A DNA stretch of 8,492 bases, taken from the NCBI GenBank assembly GCA_018609935.1, contig JAHENH010000064.1:1-8492 (forward strand), in the 5' to 3' direction. Positions 1 to 6,026 of this stretch are shown piece by piece. The notes under the pieces were generated by a model. That model was not told the DNA's origin. It was given only the letters and a program-made list of their open reading frames with translations, and did not search any database. Positions within the stretch are counted from its first letter, which is position 1. Every line of letters begins with the position of its first letter. Made by a program: the position numbers and the translations under genes. Origin of the DNA: Halobacteriales archaeon (GTDB lineage Archaea; Halobacteriota; Halobacteria; Halorutilales; JAHENH01).

Positions 1-56
1 TCTATATAATGTGGATTAAACCTACGAAGCATCGTCAGTATATAGAAGGTATCCAC

Positions 57-1091
57 TTAAACAAGAGATTTATAATAACATAATGGATCACTTTCTAGGT
101 GATTGTCATTAACAGCATAGGCTCTAGCTCGTGAGCCTCCACATAACTCTTTGTATCTACAGAATCCACAGTCACCCTTTAAATTATCTGGATCTCGTAG
201 CTTATTTAAAAAAGAACTATTCTGATATAAATCGACTATATCATCTTCTCGCACATTACCCACACATATTGGGAGAAAACCAGATGGGTATACCTCTCCA
301 ATATGGCTTATAAAAAGAAAACCTTCACCATCTCCTGTAGAGCCAACTCTTACATTTTTATTTTTTCCCTCAATTTGTTTGGCGATTCGTCTATATTGAG
401 GGGCTTCTACTGTAATAGCTTTAAAAGATCCCTCTTTTTGACGATTATATAACCATCTTAATACTTTTTCCGCCTCTTTTGGAGATAATTGTTCTAGTTC
501 TTTCCCTCTTCCAATAGGTACTAAAAAGAAGACTTCCCACATAACACATCCTAATTCTTCTATAAGATCTGCAATTTTGGGTAAATCATCTAAAGTTGAC
601 TTTGTAACGGTAGTGTTTATCTGAACGGGTAGGTCTATTTTTTTCGCATATTCTGCAACATCCATAATTATATCAAATGAACCTTTCTGTCCTCTAAATG
701 AATCATGTCTCTGAGCAGTACCCCCATCCAAAGAGAGGGCCATTCTTTTAACTCCTTTAGATTTTAACTTATCAATCTTATTTTTATCAAGTAGATCCGT
801 TGGTGCAGGAGTTACAGCAGCAGTCAACCCAATAGAATCTGCATATTCAATTAACTCGAAAAGATCACTTCTTTTAAGGGGATCCCCTCCTGAAAATACT
901 AAAATAGGTTTTGGTTCAAATTCATTTATATTTTCTATGAGTTTTTTCCCTTCCTGTGTTGTTAGTTCATATGGATGGCGTTCTGGTTTAGCATCAGCTC
1001 TACAATGATCACACACAAGATCACAAGCTTGAGTTACTTCCCATGCAATAATGAAGGGAGACTCTTCATAATTAAATCTATGTCTGTGCAT
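57..1091 (-). CDS. Radical SAM/SPASM domain protein, TIGR04053-like
   Basis: This 344-residue protein is a cytosolic radical SAM enzyme. The [4Fe-4S] cluster motif CDLVCDHC (C23, C27, C30) follows the strand WEVTQA, and the SAM-binding glycine motif SGGDP lies at 67-71. The C-terminal part is SPASM-like, with C276, C308, C311, C317 and C338 positioned to bind an auxiliary Fe-S cluster. The opening ITWEVTQACDL-type sequence, the LSLDGG motif and the EVFFLVPIGRG stretch match the TIGR04053 group common in haloarchaea. That group is related to the NirJ/AhbC/AhbD heme-pathway enzymes and peptide-modifying SPASM enzymes. The substrate cannot be read from the sequence, and no heme or precursor-peptide gene lies nearby. 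The ATG at 1089-1091 gives a start just before the conserved region and the length is normal. It is transcribed divergently from the winged-helix operon. Family assignment is solid; the reaction is unknown. Confidence 0.92.
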   Translation of the reverse strand: MHRHRFNYEESPFIIAWEVTQACDLVCDHCRADAKPERHPYELTTQEGKKLIENINEFEPKPILVFSGGDPLKRSDLFELIEYADSIGLTAAVTPAPTDLLDKNKIDKLKSKGVKRMALSLDGGTAQRHDSFRGQKGSFDIIMDVAEYAKKIDLPVQINTTVTKSTLDDLPKIADLIEELGCVMWEVFFLVPIGRGKELEQLSPKEAEKVLRWLYNRQKEGSFKAITVEAPQYRRIAKQIEGKNKNVRVGSTGDGEGFLFISHIGEVYPSGFLPICVGNVREDDIVDLYQNSSFLNKLRDPDNLKGDCGFCRYKELCGGSRARAYAVNDNHLESDPLCYYKSLV

Positions 1092-1335
1092 GATTTATTT
1101 TTATTATAATTTTGAAAATATTTTATTGCGTGTAACTATTTTGTTTAATAAAGATTTCTGAAATAAAACATATTGGCTATCTTTATGTGACTTCTTTCTA
1201 TCTATGTTATATAGCTTTTTTATTTTCATATCTAACTAGAAAAAGATAGGCATATATAGAAGACTAGTGATTTTTTCTAATCCAGAAAATCTCCGTTATA
1301 CTTAATAGGTTCTCCGTAGTATCTTATTATTAATA
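1092..1335. promoter_or_regulatory. Divergent promoter region
   Basis: This 244-base AT-rich gap separates the divergent radical SAM gene and winged-helix operon. No ORF is visible. A TATA-like stretch AAAATATTTTA at 1115-1125 lies about 25-35 bases upstream of the minus-strand ATG, the spacing expected for a leaderless archaeal transcript. On the plus strand TTATACTTAATA at 1296-1307 lies 29-40 bases before the TTG start at 1336. An inverted repeat, TAGAAAAA (1237-1244) with TTTTTCTA (1272-1279), sits upstream of the plus promoter and could be an operator. In such AT-rich DNA these matches may occur by chance. Confidence 0.4.
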
Positions 1336-1698
1336 TTGGATATAAATGAAGAGGATTCAGGTACCGAAAAAATTCTTGAAATTCTTGGAGATGAATATTC
1401 TCGAGAAATTCTTAAGGCTACTAATATAGAACCTATGACAGAAAAAGAAATATATGAAAAACATGATATGTCTTGGTCTACAGTTTCTAGACGTATTAAT
1501 AAACTCCAAAAATTTGGATTTTTAGAAGAGAAAACGGAGTTTAACTTAGAAAATAAGCCCCAAAATGTCTATGAATCTCAGCTAGAAAAGGTAGTTATAG
1601 ATTTAATTGAAGGAAACTTTAATATTCAGATAAAGGTTAAAGAAGATGTAGCTGATAAATTTACTATTATGTGGGAAGAAATAAGAGGGGATAAATAA
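1336..1698 (+). CDS. Winged helix-turn-helix transcriptional regulator
   Basis: This is a 120-residue DNA-binding protein of the ArsR/MarR-like winged-helix type common in haloarchaea. Residues 12-30 (KILEILGDEYSREILKAT) form the usual first helices. Residues 35-57 hold the helix-turn-helix, with the recognition helix around SWSTVSRRINKL (46-57), and FGFLEEK (60-66) begins the wing. The C-terminal 40 residues are mostly acidic helix, probably for dimerisation. The start is TTG at 1336: an in-frame TAG at 1306-1308 closes the frame upstream and no ATG or GTG lies between. The stop overlaps the next ATG (TAATG), so translation is coupled to two small membrane proteins. This gene order is recurrent in haloarchaea and suggests that the regulator is partnered with the membrane proteins. 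The ligand and target are unknown. Confidence 0.85.
   Translation: MDINEEDSGTEKILEILGDEYSREILKATNIEPMTEKEIYEKHDMSWSTVSRRINKLQKFGFLEEKTEFNLENKPQNVYESQLEKVVIDLIEGNFNIQIKVKEDVADKFTIMWEEIRGDK
1685..1690 (+). promoter_or_regulatory. Shine-Dalgarno site for first membrane gene
   Basis: GAGGGG lies inside the end of the winged-helix gene, seven bases before the ATG at 1698. It is complementary to the archaeal 16S rRNA 3' tail. It supports the ATG at 1698 as the real start within the overlapping operon. Confidence 0.55.
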
Positions 1699-1982
1699 TG
1701 CATGTAGGTTTAATTATAACAAAAATAATAACTATGGTTATCGGATTTCTTATTGCGTTTCAGGCATATAGAGGGTATAGGAGAAATGATAGCTCTCCAA
1801 TGCTTTATCTCGCAATAGGTTTTATGTTTATAAGTTTTGGAGCAGTAATTGAAGGAATATTATTTGAAGTAGTAGGTCTTTCACCATTTGATGCTGGAGC
1901 AATACAAACCACCATTGTAGGTATAGGAATGATAATCATACTCTACTCACTATACGGAAACGGAACTCTAATGAACTTATGA
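1698..1982 (+). CDS. Three-helix membrane protein, DUF7521-like
   Basis: This 94-residue integral membrane protein has three hydrophobic segments, at about residues 3-22, 37-60 and 70-88. A basic, polar loop (YRGYRRNDS) follows the first helix. The motif VIEGILFEV at the end of helix 2 recurs in the next protein. The size, three-helix layout and position directly after a winged-helix gene match the haloarchaeal DUF7521 group; I make this assignment from memory of the pattern. It overlaps the regulator gene by one base (TAATG) and the next gene by four bases (ATGA). The function is unknown. A role as a membrane partner or sensor for the regulator is inference from gene order. Confidence 0.8.
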   Translation: MHVGLIITKIITMVIGFLIAFQAYRGYRRNDSSPMLYLAIGFMFISFGAVIEGILFEVVGLSPFDAGAIQTTIVGIGMIIILYSLYGNGTLMNL

Positions 1983-2254
1983 TAGCTATAGAGAACATTA
2001 TTTTAGCGTTTTCTCGTACTCTATTACTTATTCTGGGTTTTATACTTACATTTACTAGTTTTAGAGCTTATCTTCGAACAGAAGCTATATATCTACGAGA
2101 TTCAACAATTGGTTTTGGCATAATAACTATAGGTGTTTTTATAGAAGGAATACTTTTTGAAGTTGGAAGTTTTAGCTTAGTTTTTGTACATATAATAGAG
2201 TCTTTAGTAATAGCTCTGGGCCTAATCGTATTACTAATCTCTCTTAAACATTAA
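1979..2254 (+). CDS. Three-helix membrane protein, DUF7521-like paralogue
   Basis: This 91-residue membrane protein has hydrophobic segments at about residues 4-25, 43-62 and 69-88. It shares with the upstream protein the loop FRAY.R after helix 1, an IGFG/AIGF motif opening helix 2, and an identical IEGILFEV stretch at the end of helix 2. The two are therefore tandem duplicates that have diverged elsewhere. The ATG at 1979 overlaps the preceding TGA (ATGA), a sign of translational coupling. It is the last gene of the operon, and AT-rich DNA follows. The two paralogues may form a heterodimer, but nothing in the sequence proves it. Confidence 0.8.
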   Translation: MIAIENIILAFSRTLLLILGFILTFTSFRAYLRTEAIYLRDSTIGFGIITIGVFIEGILFEVGSFSLVFVHIIESLVIALGLIVLLISLKH

Positions 2255-2395
2255 ATTCAGATTCTATAATAAATATAAAAAATTTTCTAATTGTTGGTTT
2301 GTAAGGGAACCCTATAAGACCCTTTCTTTTAGGTAATGGATACATGGACTTCCTTGCATACTATGAACAAAAACTTATAAACTATAAATCTATAA
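2255..2395. other. Intergenic region with probable left end of tnpB element
   Basis: No gene is visible. A short GC-containing patch holds nested inverted repeats: AGGG-AA-CCCT at 2304-2313, and AAGGG (2303-2307) with CCCTT (2320-2324). IS200/IS605-family left ends carry a small subterminal hairpin, so this is a candidate left end for the tnpB element. Neither the exact boundary nor the flanking target motif can be fixed from one copy. Confidence 0.3.
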
Positions 2396-2449
2396 AGATG
2401 TATAATTGGATGGAACAGACACGGAGACAGACGCTTTCATACAAATATA

Positions 2450-3550
2450 GTGCTAATTCCTACAGAAGACAATATAGAGGAGTTAGAGAAACATTTTGAT
2501 ATACATAAAAACACCTACAATAAAGCCCTAGAAACACTAGATAATTCAGATAGAGGGATACCTAAGTATGGTATGTTTAAAAAGTTAACAGAGTGGAAAA
2601 GGACTAGTAATCCAGAATTTCAAAACGTACATAGTAAAGCCGCACAACAAAACAATAGGGAGGATATATAACTCTATAAATGGACTAAAACAAAAGAAAA
2701 AGAAAGGACACAAGGTCGAAAAGCTACGCTATAAAAACAGTATAGATAATATTGAATATAATCAGAGTGGATTCAAGATCAATCAAGAAAATTCAATATA
2801 TCTGAGCAAGATAGGTGAGATACCTGTTAATTTCCATAGACATATACCAGAAAAAGCCGAGGTTAAGGGAGTGATAATAAAGCGTTACAGCAACAATGAT
2901 TGGAAGGTAATATTGAATCTTGAAGTTCCTAGACCAGATAAGAAACCTATAGGTGAAAACTCTAACATTATAGGTATAGATTTGAACGTATCTAATTTCC
3001 TTACAGATAATAATAATAGAGAAATAGCCGACCTAAAACAGTTACTCAAAGACAAATGGAGGCGGATAAAAAAGAACAAAAACGTCTTTCACGGAAAAAA
3101 CAGGGTAGTAATAATTGGAAGAAACAAAAGAAACGTCTAGTTAGAGCACACAGAAAACTGCGTAATGCAAGAAGGGATTTTCTACATAAATTAAGTCGTG
3201 GCTACATTGATAACTATGATGTCATAGCTGTTGAAAACTTAGATACTAAAAACCTATCAGAAAGTAAGTCCTCTAAACTAAACCAACATATTGCTAATCA
3301 TGCGTGGAATGAATTTGTCTCTATGCTAGTTTATAAATGCATTTACAAGCTGGTAAGAAAGCTAATAGAGATAAATCCAAAAAACATCACTAAGAACTGC
3401 TCAACCCCAAACTGCAACAATAAGGTAGATAAAGACCTATCAGATAGAACTTATAAATGTGGAATGTGTGGTTTGGAGATAGATCGTGATCTTAATGTCA
3501 CTATAAATATTATGTATAGAGCGTTAGATCTTGTAGGGCAGGGCTTGTAG
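2450..3550 (+). pseudogene. tnpB: tnpB pseudogene (RuvC-like RNA-guided nuclease, frameshifted)
   Basis: Three frame segments together read as one TnpB. Segment 1 begins near 2450 (GTG) and contains the N-terminal HKNTYNKALE region, up to HSKAAQQ. A +1 shift in the A-run near 2651 moves into the frame carrying QSGFKI, the LSKIGEI stretch and RuvC-I (GIDLNV, Asp codon 2979-2981). A -1 shift near 3055 moves into the frame carrying KRLSRKKQGSNNWKKQKK, RuvC-II (AVENLDTKNL, Glu codon 3233-3235), a zinc ribbon with Cys codons at 3398, 3413, 3458 and 3467, and RuvC-III (DRDLN, 3482-3496). No good ATG start is visible; the open frame reaches back only to 2396. All three catalytic acidic residues remain, but no single ORF encodes them, so no nuclease is expected unless the shifts are sequencing errors. 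The zinc-ribbon half is C-x4-C rather than the usual C-x2-C. Confidence 0.85.
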
Positions 3551-3656
3551 GAAGTTAAGCCCTCGGACACCAAGGACCTCTGGTGGTACAGACTTTGTAC
3601 CACTAAGCTGGGTGGTAGAACAGGGAAGCCACGTCCTTTAGGTCGTGGTAGTTCAC
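3551..3656 (+). ncRNA. Probable omega (re)RNA scaffold and right end of the tnpB element
   Basis: TnpB elements produce a guide RNA whose scaffold overlaps the tnpB 3' end and finishes at the right end, with the guide lying just outside. This stretch fits that position. It holds a 9-bp stem, TGGTGGTAC (3581-3589) with GTACCACTA (3597-3605, one G-T pair), around a 7-base loop. A competing pairing is CACCA (3568-3572) with TGGTG (3581-3585). The terminal hairpin is at 3629-3648. The sequence also still reads as a TnpB C-terminal tail (EVKPSDTKDL) in the final tnpB frame. The 5' end of any RNA cannot be placed and probably lies within tnpB. Expression is not shown. Confidence 0.5.
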
Positions 3657-3681
3657 AGTGATTTCACTGGTAAAACTGTGA
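3653..3681. repeat. Overlapping, mutually exclusive inverted repeats
   Basis: CAGTGA (3656-3661) pairs perfectly with TCACTG (3664-3669) across two bases. TCACAGT (3653-3659) pairs perfectly with ACTGTGA (3675-3681). The left arms overlap, so only one hairpin can form at a time. The repeats straddle the end of the first right end and may be the left end of the following structured block. Confidence 0.6.
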
Positions 3682-3686
3682 TTACG

Positions 3687-3836
3687 TTGGTGCAGGCGCA
3701 AACCCTCGCCCCTTGGTAATAGTTGGGCGGCGACCGCCGACGTGGGACGCGAAAGCGTACTTCACCACCTAGGAAACACGCAAGCTTAATATCCTCATAG
3801 AGGAATCCTCACCATTCATGGTAGGGAGGATGTCAA
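3687..3836 (+). ncRNA. GC-rich structured RNA-like block ending in a second TnpB-type right end
   Basis: This block is clearly richer in G+C than its surroundings and folds by eye into a multi-branched form. TGGTG (3688-3692) pairs with CACCA (3763-3767). Inside lie three hairpins: GGCG (3695-3698) with CGCC (3707-3710); GGCGG (3726-3730) with CCGCC (3734-3738); and ACGC-GAAA-GCGT (3747-3758), which has a GNRA tetraloop. Downstream are TCCTC-ATA-GAGGA (3792-3804) and a bipartite hairpin: ATCCTC (3805-3810) with GAGGAT (3826-3831), enclosing ACCAT-TC-ATGGT. It ends in GGATGTCAA. The terminal hairpin plus GAGGATGTCAA is a familiar right terminus of archaeal IS1341-type elements. I therefore read the block as the omega-RNA scaffold and right end of a second element lacking its tnpB. 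An unrelated structured RNA remains possible. Confidence 0.5.
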
Positions 3837-4254
3837 TATACAGATAGCTTATTATTTCTATAAATCTGGTATTACAATTCGTCTATAGAAGTAGAAAATG
3901 AAAGATATACCGAAAAAAAATTATAATATAAAGATAACTGCCACTGGGAACCAAGAAATCCTAAACAATAATATACTGAAAGAAGATGATAGAATAAGAA
4001 CCGTGATAAAATCTAAATAAAAGTGATTATTATTAAATTCACCGTGTTTGAATAATTAGACAACACTACATCATATCAATAAGTGTGATTTTTCCGGGAC
4101 CTAAGGTCGGTGTCCTACGAACTTCTCTACACACTCTCATGGATGGAAAAAATGATGGGGGTAATAAATTTATGTTTAAAAATATAGATCTTTATGGAAT
4201 TTATATATAATATTATAATAATTGTTGAGTATAGTTATATATAGGATTGGATGT
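3837..4254. other. Gene-poor AT-rich region with relic-like short frames
   Basis: No convincing gene is seen. A 40-codon plus-strand frame at 3898-4020 (ATG to TAA, starting MKDIPKKNYN, rich in Lys/Asn/Ile) is the longest frame I noticed. It has no clear ribosome site or recognised family and may be chance. A minus-strand ATG at 4139-4141 opens about 25 codons including VRRTPTLGPGKITLID, also unassigned. GACC-TAA-GGTC at 4098-4108 is a small GC-rich hairpin on the scale of the tnpB right-end hairpins, but without their trailing motif. TATA-like DNA at about 4230-4242 precedes the purine-rich tract. Confidence 0.3.
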
Positions 4255-4440
4255 ATGGATTCTGAAACCGGGAAGATGGGGAAGATGAAGCAGAGGACGG
4301 AGTTAAAGCCCTTGGTATAAGTGCAGAAGGTAAAAGAGAGAGGGAATTGATAAAGCCAAAGCCAAAAGAAAGATAGCTGTTAGAAAGGAAAGGGTAAAGC
4401 TAGGCTAGTTAGATAGAAAGCCAAGATAGAAGGATGAACG
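4255..4440 (+). pseudogene. Purine-rich relic of a small basic/acidic gene (unidentified)
   Basis: The plus strand here is strongly purine-biased and holds pieces of reading frame that seem to continue one another. An ATG at 4255 gives only 21 codons. A different frame reads EDEAEDGVKALGISAEGK and then RERELIKPKPKER to a TAG. A shift near 4355 gives AKAKRKIAVRKERVKLG before a TAG. The pattern of acidic start, ALGISAEGK core and Lys/Arg-rich helix looks like a degraded small protein rather than random sequence. I recognise no family. It may equally be low-complexity purine-rich DNA. Confidence 0.25.
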
Positions 4441-4598
4441 CGTCAATACTGTAAGCATTTATTTTATTTGTTATTTCCTGAAGAAACATGGATGAAAAAT
4501 CGTTTATGACATATAAAAAAAGATTGGGGGAAGAAATGTTTTGATCAATTGTATTCGTATAATATCATCAAGATATGTAGATTTAAATGCAGACTATG

Positions 4599-4647
4599 CT
4601 CTATAAGAAAACCTAGAATTTTACAATAGAGTCTTTTTATTTTTTTT
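4599..4647 (+). terminator. Possible T-rich terminator
   Basis: CTCTAT (4599-4604) is an inverted repeat of ATAGAG (4626-4631). It is followed at once by TCTTTTTATTTTTTTT. Archaeal termination depends mainly on T-tracts, so this could end transcription from the relic region before the protease promoter. The loop of 21 bases is long, so the hairpin itself may be incidental. Confidence 0.35.
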
Positions 4648-4671
4648 AAATGAAATATCTATTTCCCCTTT

Positions 4672-4678
4672 TTTATAT
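4672..4678 (+). promoter_or_regulatory. TATA box of the protease gene
   Basis: TTTATAT is centred about 25 bases before the ATG at 4700, the spacing expected for an archaeal leaderless transcript. A second AT-rich stretch, CTATATATAATA (4681-4692), is too close to the start for a leaderless message. No Shine-Dalgarno sequence precedes the ATG. Confidence 0.45.
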
Positions 4679-4699
4679 CTCTATATATAATATTTATGT

Positions 4700-5830
4700 A
4701 TGAATAATAGAAAGGCATGGCTGATAATTATAAGTTTGGTGTTAGGTTCTGCTTTAATTTCTGGGTCTATAGTTGGTTTTATCCTTGTAAATAGCCTGGG
4801 TGATACTAGTTCAAATTCTGTACCAGTTGTCTCTGCAGGCTCTGTATCTATTTCTGGAAATAGTAACTATTCTAGACTTTATAATAATACAATAGACTCA
4901 GTAGTTATGATCCGCACTTATCAGAAAAATGACAGTAGAGGATCTGTAGGTAGTGGATTTATATATGATAAAAATGGAGATATAGTTACAAATAAGCATG
5001 TAGTTGGGAATAGTGAAACTGTAAATGTAAGATTTAGTAACGGTGAATGGACCAAGGGAGAAGTAATTGGTACAGATATTTATACAGATCTCGCGGTAGT
5101 ATCAGTGGATCCAGATAATATGCCTAAAAATACTGAGGCTCTGAGGCTAGCAAACTACAATCCAAATCAAGGAACCCATATAGCAGCTCTTGGAAGTCCT
5201 TTTGGGCTTGAGGGCAGTATATCAAGTGGTATTGTAAGTGGTGTGAACCGTAGTATGCCTACAAGAAGAGATTTTTCAATTCCTGCATCTATACAGTTAG
5301 ATGCACCACTAAATCCAGGTAACAGTGGTGGCCCACTCCTAAATATGAATGGAGCAGTAGTTGGTGTAAATCGTGCTACTCAAGGAGATAATGTAGGTTT
5401 TGCTATTTCTTCTTTGCTTGTAAATCGTGTTGTCCCTAAACTAATAGAGAATGGAGAATATAATCATCCATTTTTGGGGGTAATAACCATTAGTGTAGGT
5501 CCAACTGTTGCAGATGTAAATGAGGTTTCAGAAGCTTCTGGAGTTTTAGTAATTGATACTGTTTCGGGCCGCCCTGCTGATGGGGTTTTAAAATCTTCTA
5601 CTGGTAACAGATCAGTGAACGGAAGAACTGTTCCTTATGGTGGTGATATTATAAAGAGTATAAATGGAGTAAAAATCAAAGATCAACAGCATTTATCTCG
5701 ATATTTGATGTTGAATACAAGTCCTGATGAAAATATAAACATTACTGTTTTAAGAGAAGGTAAAAGAAAAACCTTATCTATAGAACTAGGAGAAAGACCT
5801 CAACCTCACAAGGAAATGATAATAGGCTAA
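4700..5830 (+). CDS. HtrA/DegP-like trypsin-fold serine protease with PDZ domain, membrane-anchored
   Basis: This intact 376-residue protease would act outside the membrane on misfolded or damaged envelope proteins. Residues 7-31 are a hydrophobic segment, either an uncleaved anchor or a signal peptide; there is no lipobox. A Ser/Asn-rich linker follows, to about 60. The trypsin-like domain spans about 60-250. His100 lies in TNKHVV, Asp130 in YTDLAVV, and Ser209 in LNPGNSGGPL, so the catalytic triad is complete. GVNRATQGDNVGFAI (222-236) is the usual substrate-pocket strand. A PDZ-like domain at about 255-364 includes GGDIIKSINGVKI (314-326). One PDZ domain is the common archaeal arrangement and the length is normal. 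It stands alone as a single-gene unit with its own TATA box. Its stop lies 20 bases from the stop of a small opposite-strand ORF. Confidence 0.93.
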   Translation: MNNRKAWLIIISLVLGSALISGSIVGFILVNSLGDTSSNSVPVVSAGSVSISGNSNYSRLYNNTIDSVVMIRTYQKNDSRGSVGSGFIYDKNGDIVTNKHVVGNSETVNVRFSNGEWTKGEVIGTDIYTDLAVVSVDPDNMPKNTEALRLANYNPNQGTHIAALGSPFGLEGSISSGIVSGVNRSMPTRRDFSIPASIQLDAPLNPGNSGGPLLNMNGAVVGVNRATQGDNVGFAISSLLVNRVVPKLIENGEYNHPFLGVITISVGPTVADVNEVSEASGVLVIDTVSGRPADGVLKSSTGNRSVNGRTVPYGGDIIKSINGVKIKDQQHLSRYLMLNTSPDENINITVLREGKRKTLSIELGERPQPHKEMIIG

Positions 5831-5845
5831 GACATTATTGTAATT

Positions 5846-5858
5846 TGAAATTATTTCA
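5846..5858. terminator. Small palindrome between convergent genes
   Basis: TGAAAT-T-ATTTCA is a perfect 13-base palindrome lying just after the protease stop (5830) and overlapping the stop of the minus-strand ORF (5851). It could help terminate both strands. There is no long T-run, so this is weak. Confidence 0.25.
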
Positions 5859-5985
5859 TCGAACGTAATTTTGTATCTAGTTTTTCTCTGTTTTCGAGTT
5901 TTAGTTTTAGTGTCATGTCTATATCTTCAGTCTTGAATACTTCTTCAGCAGGGTTTTTTAAGTACTTCAGAGAAAAAATTGTCAT
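5851..5985 (-). CDS. Small hypothetical protein, possibly the 3' fragment of a longer gene
   Basis: The ATG at 5983-5985 opens 44 codons, beginning MTIFSLKYLKNPAEEVF and continuing with a helical segment rich in Lys, Glu and Leu. The composition looks protein-like rather than random. The frame stays open far upstream of the ATG on the minus strand, reading HPFWAYHNRYKVDRQDICYRV across about 5986-6048, where it runs antisense to the receiver relic. It may therefore be the C-terminal remnant of a longer gene cut where the receiver sequence begins, near 6027, or a small gene starting at 5985. I recognise no family. It is convergent with the protease. Confidence 0.4.
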   Translation of the reverse strand: MTIFSLKYLKNPAEEVFKTEDIDMTLKLKLENREKLDTKLRSMK

Positions 5986-6026
5986 CACTCTATAGCAAAT
6001 ATCTTGTCTATCTACTTTATATCTAT

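Larger units (their letters stand above)
2300..3656 (+). mobile_element. Degenerate IS1341-type (IS200/IS605 family, tnpB-only) element
   Basis: The element comprises a broken tnpB, a structured tail, and a canonical right end. The right end is a hairpin, CCACG at 3629-3633 with CGTGG at 3644-3648 plus an inner CC/GG pair around loop TTTA, followed by GTAGTTCAC. This hairpin-plus-TTCAC/TCAC ending is the usual right terminus of archaeal tnpB elements. No Y1 transposase gene (tnpA) is present, so any movement would have needed TnpA in trans. No target duplication is expected in this family. The right edge (TTCAC, 3652-3656) is well supported. The left edge near 2300 is a guess from a small hairpin. 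Confidence 0.65.
4441..4699. other. Upstream region of the protease gene
   Basis: No intact gene is seen. A short plus-strand frame beginning ATGGATGAAAAATCG near 4489 ends after 18 codons at a TGA. A one-base shift at the T-run just before that TGA would continue through FDQLYSYNIIKICRFKCRLC, which has a small cysteine cluster, to a TAG near 4628. This could be another relic but matches no family I know. The remainder is AT-rich promoter and terminator DNA for the flanking genes. Confidence 0.25.

Noticed and set aside
131..313. Plus-strand 60-codon frame
   Set aside because: It lies entirely antisense to the well-supported radical SAM gene and has no family signal.
2885..3079. Minus-strand 64-codon frame
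   Set aside because: It is antisense to the RuvC-I part of tnpB and is a shadow frame.
3687..3780. rRNA, tRNA, SRP RNA, RNase P RNA or a known riboswitch
   Set aside because: I could not match the GC-rich block to the conserved cores of these RNAs, such as the T-loop, 16S/5S signatures, or cobalamin and ZTP riboswitch motifs. The adjacent right-end motif favours an IS-linked RNA.
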